Below, in pieces: positions 1-5,659 of a stretch of 12,175 bases of DNA. Every line of letters starts with the position of its first letter. Position 1 is the first letter of the stretch. The position numbers were made by a program, and so were the translations under genes. The notes beneath the pieces were generated by a model. It was not told the origin of the DNA, made no database searches, and saw only the letters and a program-made list of their open reading frames with translations. Origin of the DNA: Scatosoma sp045656625 (lineage in GTDB: Bacteria; Bacillota; Clostridia; Christensenellales; Borkfalkiaceae); the NCBI GenBank assembly GCA_045656625.1, contig JAZORL010000172.1:1-12175 (forward strand), given 5' to 3'.

Positions 1-80
1 GTCAAGCTTACGGAAGAAATAGGGCGTATACAACGGACAACGCTCGCGCGAACCGCTGATAATTCAGTGGCCGTGTGTTA

Positions 81-142
81 CTTAGCTCCACCACGCAAAA
101 AAAGGGACGGCTGTTTGCCGTCCCTTGCGTGGTGGAGCTAAG
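81..142. repeat. 18-bp inverted repeat of the tRNA-Ala 3' end
   Basis: Bases 81-98 (cttagctccaccacgcaa) are the exact reverse complement of 125-142, which hold the last 13 bases of the tRNA-Ala gene (acceptor strand, A73, CCA and the edge of the T-stem) plus the five bases after CCA. Between the arms lie a run of seven A (97-103, sharing two bases with the left arm) and the 8-bp terminator stem 104-111/117-124. The whole element can fold as one long hairpin with a bulge of five A. Similarity to the tRNA stops sharply at 81: bases 1-80 have no T-arm or anticodon arm, so this is not a second tRNA gene. Origin unknown; the copy may be an integration scar, a regulatory pairing arm or a contig-end artefact. 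Confidence 0.85.
97..124 (-). terminator. Rho-independent terminator of tRNA-Ala
   Basis: On the minus strand an 8-bp perfect G+C-rich stem (104-111 with 117-124, loop 112-116) is followed by seven T (97-103). It begins five bases after the encoded CCA of the tRNA, so it ends the tRNA transcript. Confidence 0.85.
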
Positions 143-205
143 CGGATTCGAACCGCTGGCCTCCTCGTTGCGAACGAGGCGCTCTACCAACTGAGCCATA
201 ACCCC
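130..205 (-). tRNA. tRNA-Ala, anticodon CGC
   Basis: A complete 76-base cloverleaf is read on the minus strand: acceptor GGGGTTA pairing with TAGCTCC, D-arm GCTC...GAGC, anticodon stem CCTCG/CGAGG with loop TTCGCAA, five-base variable loop AGGCC, T-stem AGCGG/CCGCT with loop TTCGAAT, then A73 and an encoded CCA. The anticodon is CGC, reading the alanine codon GCG. The third acceptor pair is G3:U70, the alanine identity element, which confirms the call. It is a single-gene transcription unit with its own promoter at 217-245 and terminator at 97-124. Confidence 0.98.
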
Positions 206-216
206 AAAGCTTTTTT

Positions 217-245
217 ATTATAGTATATTTTTTATTTCTTGTCAA
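217..245 (-). promoter_or_regulatory. Consensus promoter of tRNA-Ala
   Basis: On the minus strand TTGACA (240-245), a 17-bp spacer and TATAAT (217-222) match the sigma-A consensus exactly. The predicted start lies about five bases before the mature tRNA 5' end. The -35 box sits inside a 13-bp palindrome, ttcttgtcaagaa (236-248). Confidence 0.9.
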
Positions 246-293
246 GAATTTTTTTTGTGTTTCATAAAAAAATAAAACTTTTTTCTGCGAAAT

Positions 294-319
294 AAAAACA
301 CGCCGTTCGGCGTGTTTTT
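294..319. terminator. Terminator after the FNT channel gene
   Basis: An 11-bp perfect stem (294-304 with 309-319) with loop gttc has an A-run on its left and a T-run on its right, so it can work in either direction. It follows the stop codon of the minus-strand FNT gene by about 20 bases. The rest of 206-340 is very A+T-rich and shows only the tRNA promoter. Confidence 0.8.
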
Positions 320-340
320 AGATTTTTCAAAATTTTACCT

Positions 341-1081
341 TTACTCATTCGAAGTATCGGTAGAGGATTCTTTATTTTCCTCCAATTTCTTACTCGTTTG
401 CGGCGTGTTCGACCAAATTCTAAATAAGGACAAAATCGGCAAAATTACGCCGCCGACAATGTTCCCCAGTACGCACATCAAAAGATATACCACCGCTTTG
501 CCCGAGAAACCAAGGAAATAAATATAGAGGGTGTTTGCAACCGAGTGATCGAATCCACAAAATGCGAAAACGATAATCGGGAACATAACGCCTACAGTCG
601 TAGATAATTTCTTGCGAGGAGCGTAGTTGACTGCGCCAATCGAAAGGGTGATTAAGAAACCGCAAAGGATTGCCGAGCAAAAAGCTTTAAGCGCCCACAA
701 ATGTGCGTCAAGTTTTACCGACATAAGTGCTTTTGCTTGGGGTACAACGCTATCCTTTAAGGGGGAATAGTAAACGAGGATTGATGCAACAAGTACGCCG
801 AGCATATTTCCTAAAAAGCATACGGGGAGTTTCCAAAAGTTCTTTGCGCCCATTTCGGGAATATCGGAAATCAAGCCTGTGAAAAGCTTCATTTCAAACA
901 TAACGATTGACAAAATCCCTAAAGAGAAGAGTACCGAGCCAACAAGTTTACCCCACGTTTCGTTCCAGTTGCAAGCGAGCAAGAATGCCGTGCCGCCGAC
1001 GCCAATCATAACGCCCGAGCAGAAGGACATTAAACAAAAAGAAATAAATTGCGCTTTCGTTAATTTTTCAAGTGGTTTCAT
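341..1081 (-). CDS. Formate/nitrite transporter (FNT) family channel
   Basis: A 246-residue integral membrane protein with six hydrophobic segments (about 12-36, 46-73, 83-106, 128-155, 162-190, 197-223) and a polar C-terminal tail. Family signatures are visible: CSGVMIGVGG near the first helix, KLFTG (65-69) in the broken helix 2, where the FNT gating-loop threonine is expected, and CGFDHSVAN (175-183) with the central pore histidine H179. FNT proteins are pentameric channels that pass formate, nitrite, hydrosulfide or short carboxylates across the cytoplasmic membrane; the substrate cannot be read from the sequence. In a fermenting anaerobe formate export or uptake is the likeliest role, an inference. 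I start at ATG 1081 because AGGTG lies six bases upstream; a GTG three codons earlier overlaps that site. The gene is alone between its own promoter (1128-1156) and terminator (294-319). Confidence 0.93.
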   Translation of the reverse strand: MKPLEKLTKAQFISFCLMSFCSGVMIGVGGTAFLLACNWNETWGKLVGSVLFSLGILSIVMFEMKLFTGLISDIPEMGAKNFWKLPVCFLGNMLGVLVASILVYYSPLKDSVVPQAKALMSVKLDAHLWALKAFCSAILCGFLITLSIGAVNYAPRKKLSTTVGVMFPIIVFAFCGFDHSVANTLYIYFLGFSGKAVVYLLMCVLGNIVGGVILPILSLFRIWSNTPQTSKKLEENKESSTDTSNE

Positions 1082-1104
1082 AACGTACACCTATTCAAAA
1101 TTTT

Positions 1105-1121
1105 GGTTTGACAAGCAAACC
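1105..1121 (-). promoter_or_regulatory. Hairpin at the 5' end of the FNT transcript
   Basis: The inverted repeat ggtttg-acaag-caaacc begins about seven bases after the -10 box, so the predicted FNT mRNA starts within or just before a 6-bp hairpin. It could be an mRNA-stabilising cap or an operator. Nothing in the sequence decides between them. Confidence 0.45.
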
Positions 1122-1127
1122 TATAAG

Positions 1128-1158
1128 ATTATAATGCAAAAACTTGAAAAAATCAAGT
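1128..1158 (-). promoter_or_regulatory. Promoter of the FNT gene with a palindrome on the -35 box
   Basis: On the minus strand TTGATT (1151-1156), a 17-bp spacer and TATAAT (1128-1133) form a good sigma-A promoter. The -35 box is covered by the inverted repeat ACTTGA-aaaaa-TCAAGT (1142-1158). This resembles, but is one base shorter than, the TTGAT-N4-ATCAA layout of CRP/FNR sites. Confidence 0.75.
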
Positions 1159-1208
1159 CAAAAATGAAAAAATTATAAAATATTCTATATTTTTTATAAA
1201 AGGGGAAG

Positions 1209-1242
1209 AAAAAACCTGCCTTTGCGATACCGCAAAGGCAGG
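1209..1242 (-). terminator. Strong terminator of the surface-protein operon
   Basis: On the minus strand a perfect 12-bp stem (1215-1226 with 1231-1242, loop 1227-1230) is followed by six T (1209-1214). It lies seven bases after the stop codon of the 48-residue lipoprotein and is the only terminator seen between 1209 and the promoter at 5477-5505. That makes the four minus-strand genes one transcription unit. Confidence 0.9.
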
Positions 1243-1249
1243 CATACTC

Positions 1250-1396
1250 TTAAAATGGATCTTCGGGCAATTCAATAATGCTGTCGTTATTGCTCACCGA
1301 ATTGGAAGGGGAGGACGGTTTATCGTCTTTGCCGCCGCATGCAGCAAACGTCAACGCCATCATTGCGCCGAGTAGTAAAATGAAAATTTTTCGCAT
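1250..1396 (-). CDS. Small lipoprotein, 48 residues
   Basis: A short gene with a strong ribosome binding site (GAGGAG, six to seven bases before ATG 1396), 17 bases after the stop of the lipoprotein gene upstream. The product starts MRKIFILLLGAMMALTFAAC: a charged n-region, a hydrophobic core and a lipobox-like FAAC placing the lipidated cysteine at C20. The mature part is only 28 residues, polar and Ser/Asn/Asp-rich, and ends SIIELPEDPF. That tail nearly matches the end (GKIELPEDRFD) of the preceding lipoprotein, so the two are probably duplicates, this one lacking the long acidic stalk. It is the last gene before the terminator at 1209-1242. Function unknown. Confidence 0.8.
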   Translation of the reverse strand: MRKIFILLLGAMMALTFAACGGKDDKPSSPSNSVSNNDSIIELPEDPF

Positions 1397-1413
1397 AATT
1401 CGCTCCTCACTCC

Positions 1414-1797
1414 TTAATCAAACCTATCTTCAGGCAACTCGATTTTTCCGTCTTCCGAATTGCTCGGCTCGCTTGTTTCAGGAGTTTCGCTTGTAGACTC
1501 GTCGGATTCGCTCGATTCGGAGTTTTCCGATTCGTTTGAGGTAGGGGGGTCGGGGGTAGGGTCCTCTGAATTTTCCGTTTCCTCACTTGAATCGTTTTCC
1601 GTTGAATCTTCCGTTTCTACGCTCGTTTCGCCTTCGGTCGAGTCATTGTCCGAATTGTCGTTTTCGCTCGTAAATTCGCTCGTTTTAGGCGGTTCACTTG
1701 TGGAATTGCTCGAAGTGTTTTCCTTTCCGCAACCAACCGCAAAAAGCACAAGCGTGAAAGCCAAAAGGGGAAGGAGTTTTTTCAAAAAGTTTTTCAT
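1414..1797 (-). CDS. Lipoprotein with acidic Ser/Thr/Glu/Asp-rich stalk
   Basis: A 127-residue protein with a lipoprotein signal peptide (KNFLKK, hydrophobic core, FAVGC lipobox, lipidated cysteine C23). Residues 24-116 are low-complexity, made almost only of Ser, Thr, Glu, Asp, Asn and Pro, with no predicted fold: a negatively charged, probably extended stalk that could cross the cell wall. The chain ends GKIELPEDRFD (117-127), a tail shared with the 48-residue lipoprotein downstream. The start ATG lies nine bases after the stop of the 46-residue peptide gene and has no clear ribosome binding site, which suggests translational coupling. The opposite strand is open across most of this gene but shows only a Ser/Val-rich shadow. 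No enzymatic domain is visible; the function is unknown, with a surface-anchoring or spacer role inferred. Confidence 0.85.
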   Translation of the reverse strand: MKNFLKKLLPLLAFTLVLFAVGCGKENTSSNSTSEPPKTSEFTSENDNSDNDSTEGETSVETEDSTENDSSEETENSEDPTPDPPTSNESENSESSESDESTSETPETSEPSNSEDGKIELPEDRFD

Positions 1798-1806
1798 AGT
1801 GATAGA

Positions 1807-1947
1807 TTAAAAATCGCCAGCAGGATCGCTTGTGCCGTTCGGATTTTCAAACTCATGATCGCCGCCATTGAAGCCGCTCGTCGTAAGAACGTCTTGTTTG
1901 CTTAACATAACGAGTTTTACTTGGATTTCTTCATATTGTAATTTCAT
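1807..1947 (-). CDS. 46-residue peptide of unknown function
   Basis: A small gene with an excellent ribosome binding site (AAGGAG, nine bases before ATG 1947). It lies 21 bases after the surface-protein gene and 9 bases before the lipoprotein gene. The product has no signal peptide or membrane segment. It begins MKLQYEEIQVKLVMLSKQDV, an amphipathic, alternating hydrophobic stretch, continues LTTSGFNGG, and ends in an acidic, Gly/Asn/Asp-rich tail finishing DPAGDF. I have an impression that short proteins with a similar body (EE-x-KL...L...DV-x-TTSG) occur beside secreted proteins in gut clostridia, but I cannot verify this here. The layout, a structured N-terminal half and a small polar C-terminal half, would also suit a leader-plus-core precursor, but no modifying enzyme is nearby. 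No function is assigned. Confidence 0.75.
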   Translation of the reverse strand: MKLQYEEIQVKLVMLSKQDVLTTSGFNGGDHEFENPNGTSDPAGDF

Positions 1948-1968
1948 ATTCGTATTCTCCTTTATTCG

Positions 1969-4900
1969 TTATGCACCAGCGTATGCTTTAGCAGAAACGC
2001 CGTAGCGGTAGAGCGCAAGAGCAAGTTCACCCATTGTAGCGTCGCCTTGTTTTGCATACGCATAAGCGTTTACGCTATACGTAAGCGTTTGCATTAATAC
2101 ATCATTATGATAAAGCTTAAACTCGTAGGGAACATCAAAGCCCGTTGCCAAAATACCGTCCGTATAGATCATATTGCCCGTAATTTCAGCTTCTACGCCG
2201 TTAATCGTCAACGTAACGTTTTCGGTCGTGTTGATTTTTACGTAGATTTGATTTACGTTATCAAAGTAAACGCCTGCGCCCAAGAAATAAGCAGGATAGC
2301 TTGTGATTTCGCCGTTCTTCGTTAAAGTGAAATCCGTAGTATCGGGAGTAGACTCGGATGCTGCACCGAGATTTTCAACGTCGCTCGTTGCAGGCGTTTC
2401 ATTCGTTTTTTCGTAGAAGTAGTTGTACGCCGCATCACCGTAATAGAGTAAATCGGTAAGGAGTTGTTTAAGTGTGCCGTTTGCGTCGGCTTGTTTTCCG
2501 TCAGCAATATTATTTAATTGATTTTGTGCGTATTCTTTTACGCTGTATTCCGCCTTGATGGCAAGAACGGCATCGCCCAATTTAAGCTCTGCGCTAATAT
2601 TATTCGCCATAAAATGAGGGGGGAGATCCAATGAGAATACGTATCTTCCGTCTACAAGTTTACCGTTCACAGGATCAATCGGGCTCGTTGCGCCTTCAAC
2701 CGTAAAATACATTTGCGCTCCAGCCAACGCATCGGGCATCGTCACGTAATAATTCATCGTGATATCTTTGCCAATCGTGAGGCTTGCACTGTCGATATTT
2801 GCTTCCTTGCTATATACAGAGATAGAGTTCAAACGAACTTGTCCTGCGCAAGTGAAAGTATAGGAATTTACGGATTCATCCAAAACAATGGTGAATACAG
2901 TACCATTTTTCGTAACGGTGCCTTCCGTAAGGGAAAGTTCAAGGTTTGTTGCGTGTTCCCCACTCGCAGAATTCAAAACAATTACTTTCATACCAGCCCA
3001 TTCAATAGTTACGGTAGAGCTTTTATAGAAACGAACAGGGTTAGAATAGTCGCCAATATTGTTACCGCTTCCTCTGTTATTCGTGACAGTAATTCCATTT
3101 TCCGTCCAAACTTGCCGATCGTCGGTAAGGCTGGTGCGTTTCGAAGTATCGTCAAAAGTAAGAGTTGCATTAATGGGCTGTGAAATACCGCAGTTGGCAC
3201 ATTTACCGTCCGTGAAGCTGTGCCCAAGAGCGGAAATCGCTTCCGTATAACTATCGGCGCATACTGAACAGGTAAAGGTCTTAATGCCAGCTTCCGTACA
3301 GGTCGCAGCCGCTGTGATTTCTTCGCCGTAGGAATGTCCAGTAGCATCTACGTAATTGTCTTTATAAGTATCGCCGCATCCGCAGGTATAGGTGGTGTAG
3401 CCTTCTTCCGTACAGGTGGGGGGAGTTACCACGCCTTCATCATAAGCGTGCTCGTGTCCACCTTCCTCGATAATTGGAGTAGCGTAATAAGTAATTGCAC
3501 CGCCGCTCTTCATATAAATGCTGACGAGAGTCCCCGTTGTAGAGGTGTTTGAGTAGCAATTGAAGATGGGGGTACCATTATTGGGGTTATATCTCCACAA
3601 ACTACGATTAGAACTATTCGGCGCGGTAATCGTGGCAACACCCTCCGCGGTAATTTCAATTTTCCACGAGCCATTGGCATTATTCTCGGTTTGTGTTTTC
3701 AGGTGGTTGCTGCTCGAAGAAGCTGCATAAAGATAGCCGTTTCCAACATTAAAAGCAAACGTGTTTGCAACGGTACCTGCTTCCAAAGTGATGATTTGGA
3801 CAGTCGTAGTCCAACTAATAGTACCATTATCGTTCTTCGTTATAGCGACGGCTTCTCTGTTGTTGCTTTTTTGATAGGTGCCAAGGGCATAATCAGAGTC
3901 GCTTGCTACGATGACGATTTCTTTGCCAACTGCAAGCGTTGCCGCATCGGTAACAAGATTCCAAGTTTCTTCCGCCTCGCCGTCGCTATAAGAGTAGAGT
4001 GCATACAACGTAACGTCCGCGTTTACCGTGTATTCATCGCCTGCCTTAAAATAATCGGGGGCGGTAGTCGTATCTTCGTCAAGTTTCTCTTCTATCCAAC
4101 CTACGAAAGTGTATTTTTGATAATCCTCTGCGGGAGACAATTTCGTAGTGTAGCCTTCTACAACTTCCACGGAAGCTATAGATGCGACTTCATTAGGAAC
4201 AGCAAAGGTCACGGTGTAAGTGGTTGCAGCTTCCTCATAGAAATAATCGCAATATTGGCAAGTGTAGGTATACGTGGTTTCATTTAACGTTTTTTCAAAC
4301 GTACAATCAACGGTTTCAGTGGCGCTTTTATTACAAACAGAGCAGGTGCTCGTCATATCGTGCGTTTTGTCGCCATTCGAAACATTTTCATAAGAAAGTG
4401 TACAATTTTCCGTTTCGCTAGTGGTTTCGCCACAAGTTTTGCAAATGCCCGTTGCGGTATGTTCATCGCCGTTGCGCTCGTACGTGGGCTCAGCGAAGTT
4501 GTGACCAAGAGCAGGGATTTCTGCCTCGCTAACCTTTGCGCCGCAATCGTCACAAGTAACGGTGGTGCTACCAGCTGTGGTACATGTTGCAGCAACGGTA
4601 GTAGTCGTTGTGTTTACGTGACCCGTTGCAGGGATTTCCGTTGTGCTAACCGTTTCGCCGCAATCGTCGCAAGTGACGGTGATGCTGCCTGCTGCGGTAC
4701 ACGTCGCATCAACGGTAGTGCTTGTCGTGTTAGTATGTTCGCAAGCAGGCGTATCGGGTTCGCTGCTTGCTTCTTCTACCCATTTATAAAGCGCAATGGC
4801 TTTTTGGTCTGTATAAGTACTAGACTTAAAATAACGGAAACGATAATTATTGTTATTCGCATTATAACGAAGTACGGAACTGCCGCTACCGACAATATGA

Positions 4901-5364
4901 ACACTGCCATCATTATTCAGCGAAATCGTATTCGTGTATTTAGTACTAGTGCTAGAATTTAATTTATTGGAATTAGCAGTGTTTCCAATATAATATCCCT
5001 TTGCAGATTTAATGGTGTAATTTGAGCCGGATTTTTCAATTGTAAAGGCAATCGCTTTCATTGCCTCGGTTCCATCAATAGAACCATCTGTGATTGTAAC
5101 GGCTACGTTATTGTTAGCGGCATCCAACGTCGTTAGAGAGCCATCAAAAGCAACGTTTCCTGCCTCATAAACAATTAAATAATCGCCTGACCAATCGTCG
5201 GGGGCAACGGTTACTTTTACAAAGTTGCCCTCCCCTGTCATTGCGGCACTTGCGTCGATTTTGCTTGTAGGGGCTACCCACAACGCCACCGCCAAGAGCA
5301 TGGAAACGAGCGCGGCAAAGCAAGCCAAGAGCAAAGTTTTCATTCTTTGTTTCGCTTTGTACAT
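1969..5364 (-). CDS. Large secreted multidomain surface protein with Cys-pair and InlB-type repeats
   Basis: An 1131-residue exported protein. The signal peptide is residues 1-40 (KAKQRMK, hydrophobic core 11-30, cleavage near DASA). Then, in order: a beta-rich domain (48-195); two 39-40-residue repeats, each with C...CDDC and ending IPA-x-GH (210-288); a degenerate Cys-pair stretch (289-378); an InlB/Flg_new-type repeat (382-458, with YTFVGW and VTLYALY); a second copy of the first beta-rich domain (468-620, with YALGTYQKSNNR and GYLYAASSSSNHL); two and a half more Cys-pair repeats (637-726); a beta-sandwich-like domain (733-852, with RQVWTENGITV); and a C-terminal region (857-1131) ending GVSAKAYAGA. 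No LPXTG motif, dockerin or catalytic motif is seen, so cell attachment is unexplained; the co-transcribed lipoproteins may help. I start at ATG 5364, six bases after AAGGAGA; the longer frame would run through two promoters. An adhesive or substrate-binding role is inferred. Confidence 0.88.
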   Translation of the reverse strand: MYKAKQRMKTLLLACFAALVSMLLAVALWVAPTSKIDASAAMTGEGNFVKVTVAPDDWSGDYLIVYEAGNVAFDGSLTTLDAANNNVAVTITDGSIDGTEAMKAIAFTIEKSGSNYTIKSAKGYYIGNTANSNKLNSSTSTKYTNTISLNNDGSVHIVGSGSSVLRYNANNNNYRFRYFKSSTYTDQKAIALYKWVEEASSEPDTPACEHTNTTSTTVDATCTAAGSITVTCDDCGETVSTTEIPATGHVNTTTTTVAATCTTAGSTTVTCDDCGAKVSEAEIPALGHNFAEPTYERNGDEHTATGICKTCGETTSETENCTLSYENVSNGDKTHDMTSTCSVCNKSATETVDCTFEKTLNETTYTYTCQYCDYFYEEAATTYTVTFAVPNEVASIASVEVVEGYTTKLSPAEDYQKYTFVGWIEEKLDEDTTTAPDYFKAGDEYTVNADVTLYALYSYSDGEAEETWNLVTDAATLAVGKEIVIVASDSDYALGTYQKSNNREAVAITKNDNGTISWTTTVQIITLEAGTVANTFAFNVGNGYLYAASSSSNHLKTQTENNANGSWKIEITAEGVATITAPNSSNRSLWRYNPNNGTPIFNCYSNTSTTGTLVSIYMKSGGAITYYATPIIEEGGHEHAYDEGVVTPPTCTEEGYTTYTCGCGDTYKDNYVDATGHSYGEEITAAATCTEAGIKTFTCSVCADSYTEAISALGHSFTDGKCANCGISQPINATLTFDDTSKRTSLTDDRQVWTENGITVTNNRGSGNNIGDYSNPVRFYKSSTVTIEWAGMKVIVLNSASGEHATNLELSLTEGTVTKNGTVFTIVLDESVNSYTFTCAGQVRLNSISVYSKEANIDSASLTIGKDITMNYYVTMPDALAGAQMYFTVEGATSPIDPVNGKLVDGRYVFSLDLPPHFMANNISAELKLGDAVLAIKAEYSVKEYAQNQLNNIADGKQADANGTLKQLLTDLLYYGDAAYNYFYEKTNETPATSDVENLGAASESTPDTTDFTLTKNGEITSYPAYFLGAGVYFDNVNQIYVKINTTENVTLTINGVEAEITGNMIYTDGILATGFDVPYEFKLYHNDVLMQTLTYSVNAYAYAKQGDATMGELALALYRYGVSAKAYAGA
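3220..3456 (-). repeat. Second pair of Cys-pair repeats in the surface protein
   Basis: Residues 637-677 and 678-715 are tandem copies of about 38-41 residues with the pattern P/A-A/T-C-T-E-G-x-T/F-T-C...C...A-x-GH. They are followed by a half repeat with CANC. They match the repeats coded by 4501-4737. The paired cysteines with a histidine suggest zinc binding or disulfides. Confidence 0.8.
4501..4737 (-). repeat. First pair of tandem Cys-pair repeats in the surface protein
   Basis: 4618-4737 (residues 210-249) and 4501-4617 (residues 250-288) encode near-identical repeats sharing ATCT-x-AGS-x-TVTCDDCG and ending EIPA-x-GH. The DNA is also clearly similar, with third-position drift, so the duplication is not very recent. 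Confidence 0.85.
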
Positions 5365-5401
5365 AGTTTCTCTCCTTATGTAAATTTTTTTGTAGGATTG
5401 A

Positions 5402-5443
5402 TTTTGGTCTAACGAATAGACCAAAACGCAGGCGCGCCTGCGT
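5402..5443 (-). promoter_or_regulatory. Two abutting hairpins in the leader of the surface-protein operon
   Basis: In the roughly 105-base 5' leader the first element met by the polymerase is an 18-bp perfect palindrome, acgcaggcgcgcctgcgt (5426-5443). It runs straight into TTTT on the minus strand and so resembles a short intrinsic terminator. That T-run is the start of the second hairpin, a 10-bp perfect stem (5402-5411 with 5417-5426, loop 5412-5416). The two share base 5426. The arrangement would suit attenuation or mRNA protection. Neither hairpin masks the ribosome binding site at 5371-5377. Confidence 0.65.
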
Positions 5444-5476
5444 ATGTGTGCATTGATACATATATTATTAGAGAAC

Positions 5477-5505
5477 ATTATATAGCAAACTTTTTCGAAT
5501 GTCAA
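5477..5505 (-). promoter_or_regulatory. Consensus promoter of the surface-protein operon
   Basis: On the minus strand TTGACA (5500-5505), a 17-bp spacer and TATAAT (5477-5482) match the sigma-A consensus exactly. Predicted start near 5470. It is divergent from the dxs promoter; the roughly 80 bases between the two -35 boxes are A+T-rich and hold no gene. Confidence 0.9.
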
Positions 5506-5584
5506 CGGAAAAGTCGGCAAAATTGTAAATTTGCAAACAAAAATTTCATTTTTAGGCAAAAGCAGTTTTTTTCTTCGCAACATC

Positions 5585-5613
5585 TTGACAGTTTTTTGTC
5601 GATATGTTATAAT
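5585..5613 (+). promoter_or_regulatory. Consensus promoter of dxs
   Basis: TTGACA (5585-5590), a 17-bp spacer and TATAAT (5608-5613) match the consensus exactly. Predicted start near 5620, giving a leader of about 40 bases before the GTG start. Confidence 0.9.
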
Positions 5614-5659
5614 ATACGATGGCGTGGTAAAGAGTATCGCGCGATTTAGGAGTCTTACA

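Noticed and set aside
1..96. A second, plus-strand tRNA ending with the same TTAGCTCCACCA
   Set aside because: No T-loop, T-stem or anticodon arm can be formed upstream of the shared 3' end.
1460..1810. Plus-strand frame of 116 Ser/Val-rich residues
   Set aside because: It is the antisense shadow of the acidic lipoprotein stalk, whose strand has a lipoprotein signal peptide and an operon context.
3691..4287. Plus-strand frames inside the surface-protein gene, including 3691-4287 and 4360-4962
   Set aside because: They are antisense shadows of the repeats and beta-rich domains, with no ribosome binding sites or recognisable motifs.
4501..4737. CRISPR-like or tandem DNA repeat array
   Set aside because: The repeats are coding, about 117-120 bp long, in frame and diverged mainly at third positions, so they are protein repeats.
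5402..5443. Invertible promoter or recombinase site formed by the inverted repeats
   Set aside because: The arms of each hairpin are 0-5 bases apart and no matching arm lies on the far side of the promoter, so nothing sizeable could invert.
5531..5659. Upstream start for dxs giving 43 more residues
   Set aside because: It begins before the consensus promoter at 5585-5613; the GTG at 5660 has a good ribosome binding site and gives the normal family length.
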